Positions 52,753 through 63,856 are shown, counted from the first letter of the stretch. The stretch is 64,000 nt of DNA from Microbacterium sp. cf332 (GCF_900102175.1 NZ_FNKN01000001.1:682001-746000), one strand, 5' to 3'. Program-made: numbers and translations. The notes: generated from the sequence alone by a model not told the origin.

Positions 52753-53905
52753 TGTTCTCGATCTCCGCTGCGGCGATGGCCGACGACTCCGCCGCGTCGA
52801 CGTCGCGCGACTCGAGCCAGCGATCGGGGAGTGCGGGCCGCTTCGGCGTGCCCGCACGGCCGCGCTGCCCTTCGGCCGCCGCACCGGGGTACGGGGCTGA
52901 CATATCGAGGGTCGCGAAGATCTCGTCGATCTCGGCGAGGCTCGAGGCGGTGGCCAGACGCGCCCGGGTGTCGCCGCCCACCGGATAGCCCTTGAAGTAC
53001 CAGGCGACGTGCTTGCGGATGTCGCGACACCCGCGCCCCTCGTCCTCGAAGAACTCCACGAGCAGCTCCGCGTGCCGGCGGAACGCCTGCGCGACGAAAC
53101 CGAGGGTGGCGTCGACCTCCGGGCCGGCGGAACCGGGCTCGCCGAGTGCGCGGGCGAGATCGCCGAACAGCCACGGGCGTCCGAGGCACCCACGGCCGAC
53201 GACGACTCCGTCGCAGCCGGTCTCGGCCATCATCCGCACCGCGTCGTCAGCCGACCAGATGTCGCCGTTGCCGAGCACCGGCACGCTCGTCACGGCCTCT
53301 TTGAGAGCGGCGATCGCCGACCAGTCGGCGTGACCCGAGTAGAACTCCGCCGCGGTCCGGGCGTGGAGGGCGACGGCGGACACTCCCGCGTCCTCGGCGA
53401 TGCGCCCGGCGTCGAGATAGGTGAGGTGGTCGGAGTCGATGCCCTTCCGCATCTTGACGGTGAGGGGGACGTCACCCGCCGCCCGCGCGGCGCGGGTGAC
53501 GATGTCGCGGAAGAGGTCGAGCTTCCAGGGCAGGGCCGCTCCCCCGCCCTTGCGCGTCACCTTGGGCACGGGGCAGCCGAAGTTCAGGTCGATGTGGTCG
53601 GCGCGGTCCTCCTCGACGAGGAGGCGGACGGCCGCCTCGGTGGTCGCGGGGTCGACGCCGTACAGCTGGATGGATCGCGGCTTCTCGGACTCATGGTGCG
53701 TGATCAGACGCATCGTCGTCGCGTTGCGCTCGACCAGCGCGCGCGTCGTGATCATCTCGCTCACGTACAGCCCGGCTCCGTACTCGCGGCACAGACGCCG
53801 GAACGCGGTGTTCGTGATCCCCGCCATGGGAGCGAGGACGACGGGGGTGTCCAGGGCGATCGGGCCGATCCGCAGGGGCGGGGAGGCGGACAGGACGGTA
53901 CTCAC
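52742..53905 (-). CDS. dusB: tRNA-dihydrouridine synthase
   Basis: A 387-aa flavoenzyme that reduces uridines in tRNA. FMN-barrel motifs are VVLAPMAGITNTAFRRLC, HIDLNFGCPVPKVTRKGGGA (with the catalytic Cys), and VLGNGDIWSADDA. The GTG start is six bases after a GAGAAT sequence that may be a weak leaderless-type -10. First gene of the dus-dgt-dnaG unit. The choice of symbol dusB is by general similarity. Confidence 0.88.
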   Translation of the reverse strand: MSTVLSASPPLRIGPIALDTPVVLAPMAGITNTAFRRLCREYGAGLYVSEMITTRALVERNATTMRLITHHESEKPRSIQLYGVDPATTEAAVRLLVEEDRADHIDLNFGCPVPKVTRKGGGAALPWKLDLFRDIVTRAARAAGDVPLTVKMRKGIDSDHLTYLDAGRIAEDAGVSAVALHARTAAEFYSGHADWSAIAALKEAVTSVPVLGNGDIWSADDAVRMMAETGCDGVVVGRGCLGRPWLFGDLARALGEPGSAGPEVDATLGFVAQAFRRHAELLVEFFEDEGRGCRDIRKHVAWYFKGYPVGGDTRARLATASSLAEIDEIFATLDMSAPYPGAAAEGQRGRAGTPKRPALPDRWLESRDVDAAESSAIAAAEIENSGG

Positions 53906-53950
53906 CCGACCATTCTCCCAGAAGGACGACGACCGGAAGGCGGCCGGGCG

Positions 53951-53956
53951 TAGCCT
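53951..53956 (+). promoter_or_regulatory. -10 element of the glutathione peroxidase-like gene, leaderless type
   Basis: TAGCCT ends six bases before the GTG at 53963. Confidence 0.55.
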
Positions 53957-53962
53957 GGGGAC

Positions 53963-54463
53963 GTGACCGAAGCGACCACCGACATCCGATCGATCCCGTT
54001 CTCCGCAGCAGACGGCAGCGCGACCACGCTCGGCGACCTCGGCGACGGTGTCCTGCTCGTCGTCAACGTCGCATCCAAGTGCGGTCTCACCCCGCAGTAC
54101 GAGCAGCTCGAGCAGTTGCAGCGCACCTACGGCGAGCGGGGCCTGCAGGTCGTGGGCTTCCCCTGCAACCAGTTCATGGGCCAGGAGCCGGGGACGATCG
54201 ACGAGATCCTCGACTACTGCGCGATGACGTGGGGCGTCAGCTTCCCCGTGATGGACAAGATCCGGGTGAACGGCTCGCACGCGGCTCCGCTCTACAAGGC
54301 GCTCAAGAAGATCCGCAACGCCGAGGGCGCGCGAGGACCGGTCATGTGGAACTTCGAGAAGTTCGTCGTCACCCCGGACGGCGACGTCCACCGCTTCCGC
54401 CCGCAGACCAAGCCGGACGCTCCCGAGATCGTCTCGGTGATCGAGGCGAATCTGCCTCGCTGA
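53963..54463 (+). CDS. Glutathione peroxidase family protein
   Basis: A 166-aa thiol peroxidase of the GPx family. The peroxidatic Cys is in VVNVASKCGLTPQYEQL (Cys in the selenocysteine position); the second conserved Cys is in VVGFPCNQFMGQEPGT and the Trp/Asn pair is in VMWNFEKFVV. Such Cys enzymes usually accept thioredoxin (or mycothiol systems) in place of glutathione. It converges on the DsbA-like gene. Confidence 0.9.
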   Translation: MTEATTDIRSIPFSAADGSATTLGDLGDGVLLVVNVASKCGLTPQYEQLEQLQRTYGERGLQVVGFPCNQFMGQEPGTIDEILDYCAMTWGVSFPVMDKIRVNGSHAAPLYKALKKIRNAEGARGPVMWNFEKFVVTPDGDVHRFRPQTKPDAPEIVSVIEANLPR

Positions 54464-54473
54464 CGACGTCGCG

Positions 54474-55151
54474 TCAGCCCGCGGCCTCGACGGAGCTGCG
54501 CTCGGCCCAGACCTGGCGGGCGATCTGGGCGAACGCTTCGGCGGGCTGAGCGCCGGACACGCCGTAGCGACCGTCGATGACGAAGAACGGCACGCCGTTG
54601 ATGCCGTAGGCGCGAGCCTGGTCCTGATCGGCGCGCACCGCTGCGAGGTGCTCGCCCGACTCGAGCGCGGAGCGCGTCGCGTCGGGGTCGAGACCGACCT
54701 CCGCCGCGAGCTCCACCAGGTCGTCGATGCGACCCACGTGCCGGCCCTCGGTGAAGTAGGCCGCCATGAGACGTTCGGCCATCTCGTGCTGGCGTCCCTG
54801 CTCCTTGGCTGCGTGGAGCAGCTCATGGGCCTTGACGGTGTTGGTGTGCTTGAGGATGTCGAAGTGGTAGTCGAGTCCGGCGTCCTTCGCGACGCCGGTG
54901 ACGTTCTCGAGCATCTGCTGCACCTGCTCGCGGGGCATGCCCTTATGGGTCGACAGGAAGTCGAGCTCGTCGCCCTCGAAGTCGACGGGGGTGTCGGGCG
55001 ACAGCTCGAACGAGTGGAACGTCACCTCGACGCGCGGGGCGTCGTCGTCGTCCGCCGTCGCCGCGAGGCCCGACTCGAGGTTGCGCTTGCCGATGTAGCA
55101 CCACGGGCAGGCGATGTCGCTCCACACGTCGATCTTGATTGCGTCCGTCAC
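54474..55151 (-). CDS. DsbA family oxidoreductase (FrnE type)
   Basis: A 225-aa thioredoxin-fold protein beginning at a GTG (MTDAIKIDVWSDIACPWCYI). The redox motif is CPWC; the cis-Pro region is INGVPFFVIDGRYGVSGAQP. There is no signal peptide, so it acts in the cytoplasm, as the FrnE-like subgroup does. Substrate unknown. The uppS gene lies upstream in the same direction after a 42-base gap. Confidence 0.85.
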   Translation of the reverse strand: MTDAIKIDVWSDIACPWCYIGKRNLESGLAATADDDDAPRVEVTFHSFELSPDTPVDFEGDELDFLSTHKGMPREQVQQMLENVTGVAKDAGLDYHFDILKHTNTVKAHELLHAAKEQGRQHEMAERLMAAYFTEGRHVGRIDDLVELAAEVGLDPDATRSALESGEHLAAVRADQDQARAYGINGVPFFVIDGRYGVSGAQPAEAFAQIARQVWAERSSVEAAG

Positions 55152-55193
55152 ACCCGGTGCAACGTCCGCGTCGCCGCGAGGTATTCCCGCCGC

Positions 55194-55997
55194 TCAGGCC
55201 GTGGGCGCGTCGATCGCTCCGCCGAATCGGCGGTCCCGCGAGAGGTACAGCTGGATCGCCCCCCACAGGTCGGTGCGCGAGAAGTCGGGCCACAGGGTGT
55301 CGAGGAACACCATCTCGGCGTAGGCGGCCTCCCACAGCAGGAAGTTCGACGTGCGCTGTTCGCCGCTCGAACGGATGAACAGGTCGACATCCGGCATGTC
55401 GGGCACGTACAGGTGACGTCGTAGCACCTTCTCGGTGATGGCCGACGGCTTCATCCTGCCCGCCGCGATCTGCTCGCCCATCGCCCGCATCGCGTCGATG
55501 ATCTCGTGACGTCCCCCGTAGTTGACGCACATCGTCAGGGTCAGCGTGTCGTTGCCCCGCGTGAGCTGCTCGGCGAACTGAAGCTCCGAGATGACCGAAC
55601 CCCACAGGCGCGGCTTGCGCCCGGCCCAGCGGACGCGCACACCCCACTCGTTGAGCTGATCGCGACGCCGGTGCAGCACATCGCGGTTGTAGCCCATGAG
55701 GAAACGGACCTCGTCGGGAGAACGCGACCAGTTCTCGGTCGAGAACGCGTAGACGCTCAGATGCTTGACCCCCGCCTGGATCGCCCCGGCCACGACGTCG
55801 AGCAGGACCTCCTCGCCCGCACGGTGCCCCTCGATACGCGTGAGGCCGCGGCGGTTCGCCCACCGACCATTGCCGTCCATCACGATCGCGACGTGGTTCG
55901 GCACCCCGCCTCGCGGGAACGTCGGCGGGTGCACCCCGGTCCAGTCGAGGGGGCGATAGGGAACCGCGTCGCGGTGCGTGTACGGCTGGGGACTCAT
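55194..55997 (-). CDS. uppS: Isoprenyl transferase (cis-prenyltransferase)
   Basis: A 267-aa enzyme making undecaprenyl- or decaprenyl-type diphosphate, the lipid carrier of cell wall synthesis. The catalytic Asp is in [17 protein letters not shown]; the C-terminal substrate residues are in [20 protein letters not shown], with the usual DRRFGG end. TAGGCT seven bases before the ATG indicates a leaderless transcript. recO lies upstream with a 42-base gap. Confidence 0.93.
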   Translation of the reverse strand: MSPQPYTHRDAVPYRPLDWTGVHPPTFPRGGVPNHVAIVMDGNGRWANRRGLTRIEGHRAGEEVLLDVVAGAIQAGVKHLSVYAFSTENWSRSPDEVRFLMGYNRDVLHRRRDQLNEWGVRVRWAGRKPRLWGSVISELQFAEQLTRGNDTLTLTMCVNYGGRHEIIDAMRAMGEQIAAGRMKPSAITEKVLRRHLYVPDMPDVDLFIRSSGEQRTSNFLLWEAAYAEMVFLDTLWPDFSRTDLWGAIQLYLSRDRRFGGAIDAPTA

Positions 55998-56004
55998 CGG
56001 TTCG

Positions 56005-56010
56005 AGCCTA
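56005..56010 (-). promoter_or_regulatory. -10 element of uppS, leaderless type
   Basis: TAGGCT on the minus strand, seven bases before the ATG at 55997. Confidence 0.55.
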
Positions 56011-56039
56011 GGCCGTCGAACCGCGCGCCATCACAGCGT

Positions 56040-56768
56040 TCAGCGTGCCGCGCCGATGTGACCGAGCGAACGGATGCCGCGCTCGAGATGCCACTGCGCG
56101 TAGGCCGCGATGAGCCCGGACGCCGCGTTCGCGGTGCCGGGGCTCGCAGCGTCGACGGTCTCCCACTCGCCGGCGATCAGCGCGCGCAGACGCACTCCGG
56201 TCTCGGGAGCGATGCGGGCCGAGCCGGCCGGGGCGCATGCGTTGCAGACCGATCCCCCGAGCGGCGCGACGAATCCGTCGTGCGGTCCGGGTCGGCCGCA
56301 GCGGGCGCAGGCATCGAGCGACGGCGCCCATCCGGAGAGCGCCATCGCACGCAGCAGGTACGAGTCGAGCACGGCGCGGCTGTCGTGGTCGCCGCGGGCG
56401 AGCGCGCGCAGCCCGCCCACGAGCAGCAGGTACTGCTGCGGGGTGGTCTCGGCCTCGTTGAGGCGATCGGCGGCCTCGACCATCGCCGACGCCGAGGTGT
56501 AGCGGTCGTAATCGGTCGCGATGTCGGCGCCGTAGGAGCCGAGCGACTCGGCCTGCTGCACGATGTCGAGGCTGCGCCCTTTGTACATCTGCACGTCGGC
56601 GACCATGAAGGGCTCGAGGCGCGCGCCGAACCGGGACGACGTGCGACGGACGCCCTTCGCGACGCCTCGGAGCTTGCCGTGACGACGACTGAGCATCGTC
56701 ACGATGCGATCCGCCTCGCCCAGCTTGTGGGTTCGCAGGATCACGACCTCGTCGCGGTAGGTGGGCAC
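56040..56768 (-). CDS. recO: DNA repair protein RecO
   Basis: A 242-aa recombination mediator that helps RecA load on single strands. The N-terminal OB fold begins [20 protein letters not shown]; the zinc finger is [11 protein letters not shown] with [10 protein letters not shown]. The GTG is preceded by GATAAT at six bases, and the TRIC gene starts divergently 37 bases away. The longer frame running antisense through the TRIC gene is rejected. Confidence 0.92.
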   Translation of the reverse strand: MPTYRDEVVILRTHKLGEADRIVTMLSRRHGKLRGVAKGVRRTSSRFGARLEPFMVADVQMYKGRSLDIVQQAESLGSYGADIATDYDRYTSASAMVEAADRLNEAETTPQQYLLLVGGLRALARGDHDSRAVLDSYLLRAMALSGWAPSLDACARCGRPGPHDGFVAPLGGSVCNACAPAGSARIAPETGVRLRALIAGEWETVDAASPGTANAASGLIAAYAQWHLERGIRSLGHIGAAR

Positions 56769-56774
56769 GCATCG

Positions 56775-56780
56775 ATTATC
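56775..56780 (-). promoter_or_regulatory. -10 element of recO, leaderless type
   Basis: GATAAT on the minus strand, six bases before the GTG at 56768. Confidence 0.5.
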
Positions 56781-56792
56781 CCGCCGACCGAC

Positions 56793-56798
56793 GACAAT
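56793..56798 (+). promoter_or_regulatory. -10 element of the TRIC-family gene, leaderless type
   Basis: GACAAT, six bases before the GTG at 56805; its partner on the other strand serves recO, and the two elements are 12 bases apart. Confidence 0.5.
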
Positions 56799-56804
56799 GG
56801 ACCC

Positions 56805-57491
56805 GTGACGCAGTCTCAGTTCGTGATCCCCCTCTGGGCGGACCTGACCGCGGTCGGACTCGGCGGCGTCCAGGGCGCGCTCTTCGCCTCCGGATTCGTC
56901 GGCAAGCGACGGCTCGATCCGTTGGGGGTCGTCATCATCGGCATCCTCATCGGCATGGGCGGCGGACTCATCCGCGACCTGCTGCTCGGACTGCCGCCGG
57001 TGACCCTGCAGAGCAACTGGTACCTCATCACCGCGACCACGGCCGCTCTCATCGGCATGCTGCTGTCGAACCTGTTCCAGCGGCTGAATGCCGTCATCAT
57101 CGGCCTCGACGCGGTCGTGATCGGCCTCTTCGGCGCCTTCGGCACGAGCAAGGCGCTCGTCCTGGGCGTGCCCGTGGTGCCGGCGATCTTCATCGGGTCG
57201 TGTGCCGCGGTGGGCGGCAGCATGCTGCGGGACGTCATCCTCGGCCTGCCGGTCGCGATCATGCATGTCGGCTCGCTCTACGCGGTCGCGGCCGCCGCCG
57301 GATGCGCCGTGCTCGCGGGAGCGGCGTCGCTGGGTGCACCGATCGTCGTCGCGGCCGTCGTGGGCATCGCCGTCACGACCGTCATCCGGCTCCTCGCCGT
57401 CGTCTTCGACATCTCCCTGCCGGAGCAGCGCGCGCTGCACCGTCGGAAAGTCGCCGTCGAGACGGCCGCCATCCCGATCGTCAAGCCCTGA
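56805..57491 (+). CDS. TRIC-type cation channel family (UPF0126) membrane protein
   Basis: A 228-aa protein with about seven membrane segments in two repeats. The repeat signature occurs twice: [17 protein letters not shown] and [17 protein letters not shown]. Bacterial members form trimeric potassium-permeable channels; the physiological role is not known. GTG start with leaderless-type promoter. Confidence 0.82.
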   Translation: MTQSQFVIPLWADLTAVGLGGVQGALFASGFVGKRRLDPLGVVIIGILIGMGGGLIRDLLLGLPPVTLQSNWYLITATTAALIGMLLSNLFQRLNAVIIGLDAVVIGLFGAFGTSKALVLGVPVVPAIFIGSCAAVGGSMLRDVILGLPVAIMHVGSLYAVAAAAGCAVLAGAASLGAPIVVAAVVGIAVTTVIRLLAVVFDISLPEQRALHRRKVAVETAAIPIVKP

Positions 57492-57515
57492 CGTCCCGCA
57501 CGGCGCAACGACGAA

Positions 57516-57535
57516 GGCCCCGCCGAAGCGGGGCC
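57516..57535. terminator. Hairpin terminator for rpmE2 and the TRIC gene
   Basis: A perfect 8-bp stem (57516-57523 with 57528-57535). Read on the minus strand, as rpmE2 is, the loop is TTCG, an exceptionally stable tetraloop. Confidence 0.75.
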
Positions 57536-57551
57536 CTGATCGAAGAACGGC

Positions 57552-57803
57552 TTACTTGGAGCCGAAGTTCTTGAAGCGCTGGTTGAACTTCTCGACGCGG
57601 CCGGCCGAGTCCATGATGCGCTGCTTGCCCGTGTAGAACGGGTGCGAGGCCGACGAGATCTCGACGTCGATGACCGGGTAGGTCTCGCCGTCCAGCTCGA
57701 TCGTCTTGTCGCTCGAGACCGTCGAACGGGTCAGGAAGGTGTCGCCGGAGCCAAGGTCGCGGAAAACGACGGCACGGTACTCGGGGTGGATGTCAGTCTT
57801 CAT
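57552..57803 (-). CDS. rpmE2: 50S ribosomal protein L31, type B
   Basis: An 83-aa ribosomal protein, [20 protein letters not shown] onward, with [20 protein letters not shown] and FNQRFKNFG at the end. It lacks the C-x2-C zinc site of type A L31, so it is the zinc-independent paralogue, which in many bacteria is induced when zinc is scarce. AAGGA precedes the ATG. A leader hairpin upstream may regulate it. Confidence 0.93.
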   Translation of the reverse strand: MKTDIHPEYRAVVFRDLGSGDTFLTRSTVSSDKTIELDGETYPVIDVEISSASHPFYTGKQRIMDSAGRVEKFNQRFKNFGSK

Positions 57804-57820
57804 GGGATTCCTTACGTGGT

Positions 57821-57840
57821 GCCCTGGATTTTGCCAGGGC
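57821..57840 (-). promoter_or_regulatory. Leader hairpin upstream of rpmE2
   Basis: A 7-bp perfect inverted repeat GCCCTGG / CCAGGGC around 6 bases, ending 17 bases before the rpmE2 ATG. It could be a ribosomal-protein leader (autoregulation by L31); no Zur box was recognised with confidence. Confidence 0.45.
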
Positions 57841-57887
57841 GAGGGAAGTCTGTGGCGCGTCTGCACCAAGGAGCGATCTTATCAGGT

Positions 57888-58673
57888 TCAGGATGCCGCC
57901 CGAGCCGCGTAGCGACCGGCGTCCTCCGTGAGGGTGATCGGCATGCCGAACGTCTCGGTGAGACTCTCGGCCGTGAGCGTCTGCGCTAGGGGCCCGGCGG
58001 CCACGACACGGCCCTCGCGCAGCAGCAGCACGTGCGTGAAGCCGACCGGGATCTCCTCGACGTGATGCGTGACCATGATCATCGCGGGCGTCGTGGGCGC
58101 CTGAGCGTAACCGCCGAGCAGCGCGAGCAGCTCTTCCCGGGCTCCGAGATCCAGGCTCGCTGTCGGCTCGTCCAGGAGCAGCAGCTCCGGGTCCGTCATG
58201 ACGGCGCGCGCGATCTGGACCCGCTTCTGCTCACCGTCCGACAGCGTGCCGAACGTGCGCTCCGCGAGCCCCTCGAGCTTCCACTCGGCGAGCACCCGCA
58301 TCGCGCGGCGCTCGTCGATGTCCTCGTAGTCCTCGCGCCAGCGGCCGACGACCGCGTAGGCGGCGGTCAGGACGACGTCGAGCACGGTCTCCTCGGCGGG
58401 GATCCGACGGGCCATCGCGGACGACGCGAACCCGATGCGCGGGCGGAGCTCGAACACGTCCGTACGCCCCAGCCGCTCCCCCAGGATGCCGACGGAGCCG
58501 GACGTGGGGTGCAGCAGGCTCGCGGCGAGCTGCAGGACCGTCGTCTTGCCCGCACCGTTGGGTCCGAGGACCACCCAGCGCTGGTCGTCGGTGACGGACC
58601 AGTCGACCCGGTCGACGATGTTCCGGGCGTTTCGGCGGACGACGACGTCGGAGAACTCCAGAACCTGCGGCAT
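57888..58673 (-). CDS. ABC transporter ATP-binding protein
   Basis: A 261-aa intact ABC ATPase: Walker A VLGPNGAGKTTVLQLA, signature GTLSDGEQKRVQIARAVM, Walker B LLLLDEPTASLDLG and H-loop MIMVTHHVEEIP. It has no permease gene beside it. Similar actinobacterial proteins are annotated as iron or molybdate-like ATPases, but the substrate cannot be told. TAGGCT lies six bases before the ATG, a leaderless arrangement. Confidence 0.85.
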   Translation of the reverse strand: MPQVLEFSDVVVRRNARNIVDRVDWSVTDDQRWVVLGPNGAGKTTVLQLAASLLHPTSGSVGILGERLGRTDVFELRPRIGFASSAMARRIPAEETVLDVVLTAAYAVVGRWREDYEDIDERRAMRVLAEWKLEGLAERTFGTLSDGEQKRVQIARAVMTDPELLLLDEPTASLDLGAREELLALLGGYAQAPTTPAMIMVTHHVEEIPVGFTHVLLLREGRVVAAGPLAQTLTAESLTETFGMPITLTEDAGRYAARAAS

Positions 58674-58679
58674 GCTGTC

Positions 58680-58685
58680 AGCCTA
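58680..58685 (-). promoter_or_regulatory. -10 element of the ABC ATPase gene, leaderless type
   Basis: TAGGCT on the minus strand, six bases before the ATG at 58673; it overlaps the stop codon region of glgA. Confidence 0.55.
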
Positions 58686-59876
58686 GCGGCCGTGCCCGGC
58701 GACGCTGGCGTACAGCGCCGCCGTCTCATCGGCGATGGCACGCCAGCTGAACGCGCTCGCGGCCCGTTCGCGCCCGGCTGCACCGTAGCGACGCGCGGTC
58801 TCGGGATCGGACACGACCTCGGTGAGCGTCGCCGCGAGATCGGCCACGAACTTCTCGGGGTCGAGCGGCGTTCCGGTGCCGTCGTCCGACTGCTCGATGG
58901 GGACCAGACGTCCCGTCACGCCGTCGACGACGACCTCCGGGATGCCACCGGTGGCGGTGCCCACGACCGCCGCGCCGCAGGCCATCGCCTCGAGGTTGAC
59001 GATGCCGAGCGGCTCGTAGACCGAGGGGCAGACGAAGGTGGTCGCCGAGGTGAGGATCGCACACAGCTCGTCGCGCTGCAGGAACTCCTCGATCCACACG
59101 ACGCCCGAACGCTCGGCCTGCAGCTCGCGGACGAGACCCTGCACCTCCGCCATGATCTCGGGGGTGTCGGGCGCGCCCGCGCAGAGGACGACCTGCACGT
59201 CGGCGGGGAGGAGCCGCGCCGCGCGGAGGAAGTACGGCAGCCCCTTCTGCCGCGTGATCCGTCCCACGAAGACGACGGACGGACGCGCGGGATCGATGCC
59301 GTGGCGCTCGAGCACGTCGGGGTCCTCGACCGGACGCCACGTCTCGACGTCGATGCCGTTGTAGATGACCGACACCTTGCCGGGGTCGAGCTTCGGGTAG
59401 CTGCGCAGGATGTCGCGGCGCATCCCGTCGCTGACGGCGACGATGGCCGCCGCGTTCTCGTAGGCGGTCTTCTCGATGTAGCTCGACACCGCGTAGCCGC
59501 CGCCGAGCTGCTCCGCCTTCCACGGCCGGAGCGGCTCGAGCGAGTGCGCGGTGATGACGTGCGGGATGCCGTGCAGGAGCGACGCGAGATGCCCCGCGAA
59601 GTTCGCGTACCAGGTGTGACTGTGCACGACGTCGGCGCCGGCGACGTCTCCCACGATCTCGAGGTCGGTCCCCAGCGTCTGCAGGGCGGCGTTGGCGTCG
59701 GCGAGGCCCGCGGGCGTGCCGTACGACGTCGTGTCGGGCTCATCGCGGTCGTCGCCGAAGGCCCTCACCTGCACCTCGATGCTCTCGCGCAAGGCCCGGA
59801 CGAGCTCGGTGACGTGCACCCCCGCTCCCCCATAGATCGCGGGAGGGTACTCCTTCGAGACGATGTCTACACGCAT
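58683..59876 (-). CDS. glgA: Glycogen synthase, GT4-type (GlgA/GlgM)
   Basis: A 397-aa glycosyltransferase. The N-terminal SKEYPPAIYGGAGVHVTELV is the sugar-nucleotide synthase signature, VHSHTWYANFAGHLASLL follows, and the GT4 E-x7-E region is VCPSVYEPLGIVNLEAMACG. This is the short actinobacterial type; its mycobacterial relative (GlgM) makes maltose-1-phosphate from ADP-glucose, so the product may be that and not glycogen directly. It is divergent from glgC, which supplies ADP-glucose; the two start codons are 47 bases apart. Confidence 0.9.
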   Translation of the reverse strand: MRVDIVSKEYPPAIYGGAGVHVTELVRALRESIEVQVRAFGDDRDEPDTTSYGTPAGLADANAALQTLGTDLEIVGDVAGADVVHSHTWYANFAGHLASLLHGIPHVITAHSLEPLRPWKAEQLGGGYAVSSYIEKTAYENAAAIVAVSDGMRRDILRSYPKLDPGKVSVIYNGIDVETWRPVEDPDVLERHGIDPARPSVVFVGRITRQKGLPYFLRAARLLPADVQVVLCAGAPDTPEIMAEVQGLVRELQAERSGVVWIEEFLQRDELCAILTSATTFVCPSVYEPLGIVNLEAMACGAAVVGTATGGIPEVVVDGVTGRLVPIEQSDDGTGTPLDPEKFVADLAATLTEVVSDPETARRYGAAGRERAASAFSWRAIADETAALYASVAGHGR

Positions 59877-59883
59877 GGCTCGA

Positions 59884-59889
59884 ACGCTA
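59884..59889 (-). promoter_or_regulatory. -10 element of glgA, leaderless type
   Basis: TAGCGT on the minus strand, seven bases before the ATG at 59876. Confidence 0.55.
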
Positions 59890-59911
59890 GTACAGGAGCG
59901 TTCGGCGGGCC

Positions 59912-59917
59912 TAGTGT
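59912..59917 (+). promoter_or_regulatory. -10 element of glgC, leaderless type
   Basis: TAGTGT ends six bases before the ATG at 59924; back to back with the glgA promoter, allowing joint control. Confidence 0.55.
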
Positions 59918-59923
59918 GGTGCC

Positions 59924-61168
59924 ATGCCAGCAGCGCCCAAGGTCTTCGGAATCGTTCTCGCCGGCGGCGAGGGAAAGCGCCTGATGCCGTTGACGGCCGA
60001 CCGCGCGAAGCCCGCCGTTCCCTTCGGCGGTCAGTACCGTCTCATCGATTTCGCGATCTCGAACCTCATCAACTCGGGCCTGCGCCAGGTCGTCGTCCTC
60101 ACCCAGTACAAGTCGCACAGCCTCGACCGCCACGTCTCGCAGACGTGGCGGATGTCGGCGCTCCTCGACTCGTACGTGGCCTCGGTCCCGGCACAGCAGC
60201 GTCTCGGCAAGCGCTGGTTCTCGGGGTCGGCCGATGCGATCCTGCAGTCCCTGAACCTCATCAACGATGAGAAGCCCGACATAGTCGTCGTCATCGGCGC
60301 CGACCACGTCTACCGCATGGACTTCCGCCAGATGCTCGACGCGCACATCGCCTCGGGCGCCCGCGCCACCGTCGCCGGCATCCGTCAGCCCATCGGCCTC
60401 GCCAACCAGTTCGGCGTGATCGACGTCGACCCGGCGGACGAGACCCGCATCCGCGCCTTCCTCGAGAAGCCGCAGGACCCGACCGGGCTGCCCGACTCGC
60501 CGCACGAGGTCCTCGCCTCGATGGGGAACTACATCTTCGACACCGACGCGCTGATCGAAGCCGTCGAGGCCGACGGCGAGCTCCCCACGTCGAACCACGA
60601 CATGGGCGGCGACATCGTCCCCTACTTCGTCGATCGCGGCGAGGCGGCGGTGTACGACTTCAAGCGCAACGACGTGCCGGGGTCGACGCCGCGCGACCGC
60701 AACTACTGGCGCGACGTCGGCACGATCGAGTCGTTCTTCGACGCCCACATGGACCTCATCTCGACCCTGCCCATCTTCAACCTCTACAACACCGACTGGC
60801 AGATCCACTCGCAGGCCGTCAACTCTCCGCCGGCCAAGTTCGTGCGCGACAGCGTCGGGCGCATGGGGAACGCGATCGACTCGATCGTGTCGCTGGGCTC
60901 CGTCCTGTCGGGCACGCATCTCGAACGCAGCGTCGTGGGTCCCTGGACCCTCTCGGGCGGAGGGGCGACGATCACCGACTCGGTGCTCTTCGACTACGTC
61001 AGCGTCGGGGCCGGCGCACGTGTGCACCGCGCGATCCTCGACAAGAACGTCGTGCTCGAGGACGGCGCGACGGTCGGCGTCGACCGCGAACGAGACCTGG
61101 CACGCGGCTTCACCGTCACCGACACCGGCATCACCGTCGTGGGCAAGAACGCCCGCGTCGAGCGCTGA
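59924..61168 (+). CDS. glgC: Glucose-1-phosphate adenylyltransferase
   Basis: A 414-aa enzyme making ADP-glucose for glycogen synthesis. The nucleotide-binding motif is [20 protein letters not shown], followed by [19 protein letters not shown], the catalytic-region block [19 protein letters not shown], and a C-terminal left-handed beta-helix ([18 protein letters not shown]). Normal length. Divergent from glgA. Confidence 0.95.
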   Translation: MPAAPKVFGIVLAGGEGKRLMPLTADRAKPAVPFGGQYRLIDFAISNLINSGLRQVVVLTQYKSHSLDRHVSQTWRMSALLDSYVASVPAQQRLGKRWFSGSADAILQSLNLINDEKPDIVVVIGADHVYRMDFRQMLDAHIASGARATVAGIRQPIGLANQFGVIDVDPADETRIRAFLEKPQDPTGLPDSPHEVLASMGNYIFDTDALIEAVEADGELPTSNHDMGGDIVPYFVDRGEAAVYDFKRNDVPGSTPRDRNYWRDVGTIESFFDAHMDLISTLPIFNLYNTDWQIHSQAVNSPPAKFVRDSVGRMGNAIDSIVSLGSVLSGTHLERSVVGPWTLSGGGATITDSVLFDYVSVGAGARVHRAILDKNVVLEDGATVGVDRERDLARGFTVTDTGITVVGKNARVER

Positions 61169-61181
61169 CCGGCGCGCCCGC

Positions 61182-61187
61182 TAGCGT
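61182..61187 (+). promoter_or_regulatory. -10 element of serB, leaderless type
   Basis: TAGCGT ends seven bases before the ATG at 61195. Confidence 0.5.
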
Positions 61188-61194
61188 GGGTGTC

Positions 61195-61830
61195 ATGCCC
61201 GACGCGCGTTTCCTGGTCGTCTTCGACGCCGACTCGACCCTCCTCCGCAACGAGGTGATCGAGCTCATCGCCGACGAGGCCGGCCGCGGCGCCGAGGTGG
61301 CGGCGGCGACCGAGGCGGCGATGCGCGGCGAAGTCGACTTCGCGGCGAGTCTGCGATCGCGCGTCGCCGAGCTCTCCGGCGTCGCGCTCGACGCCTTCGC
61401 CCGCGTGCGCGCCCGCGTGGAACCGACGCCGGGGGCGCGCGAGCTCATCGCGACGATCCACGAGCGCGGCGGTGTCGCCGCAGTCGTGTCGGGCGGCTTC
61501 CACGAGATCCTCGACGAGATCGCGCCGGCGCTCGGCGTCGACGTCTGGCGCGCGAATCGGCTCGGCCATGACGGACGTGTCCTCGACGGCACGGTCGACG
61601 GCGACATCGTCGACGCCGAGGCCAAGGCCGCCTCGCTGCGCGGGTGGGCCGCCGAGCGCGGCATCCCGCTCGCGCGGACGATCGCGGTCGGCGACGGTGC
61701 GAACGATCTGCGCATGATGGCCGCCGCCGGCCTCGGCGTCGCCTTCAACGCCAAGCCGGCCGTGAGGCGGCAGGCCGACCTCGTCGTCGGGCCGATCGAT
61801 CTCCGCGAACTCGTCCCCCTCCTGCCCTGA
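61195..61830 (+). CDS. serB: Phosphoserine phosphatase (HAD family)
   Basis: A 211-aa HAD phosphatase for the last step of serine synthesis. Motif I is VVFDADSTLLRNEVIE (Asp nucleophile), motif II is AAVVSGGFHEILDEIAP, and motif III/IV is TIAVGDGANDLRMMAAAGLG. It lacks the N-terminal ACT domains present in some SerB proteins, so it is a single-domain form. It begins 26 bases after glgC but has its own -10 element. Confidence 0.88.
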   Translation: MPDARFLVVFDADSTLLRNEVIELIADEAGRGAEVAAATEAAMRGEVDFAASLRSRVAELSGVALDAFARVRARVEPTPGARELIATIHERGGVAAVVSGGFHEILDEIAPALGVDVWRANRLGHDGRVLDGTVDGDIVDAEAKAASLRGWAAERGIPLARTIAVGDGANDLRMMAAAGLGVAFNAKPAVRRQADLVVGPIDLRELVPLLP

Positions 61831-61882
61831 CGCCCGCGCGGCGCATCTCGGACGCCCCCTGCCGGGTGTCGGCGACCGGGAC

Positions 61883-61888
61883 TACCGT
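61883..61888 (+). promoter_or_regulatory. -10 element of the 61895 hydrolase gene, leaderless type
   Basis: TACCGT ends six bases before the ATG. Confidence 0.5.
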
Positions 61889-61894
61889 CGAGCC

Positions 61895-63856
<1,962 letters not shown>

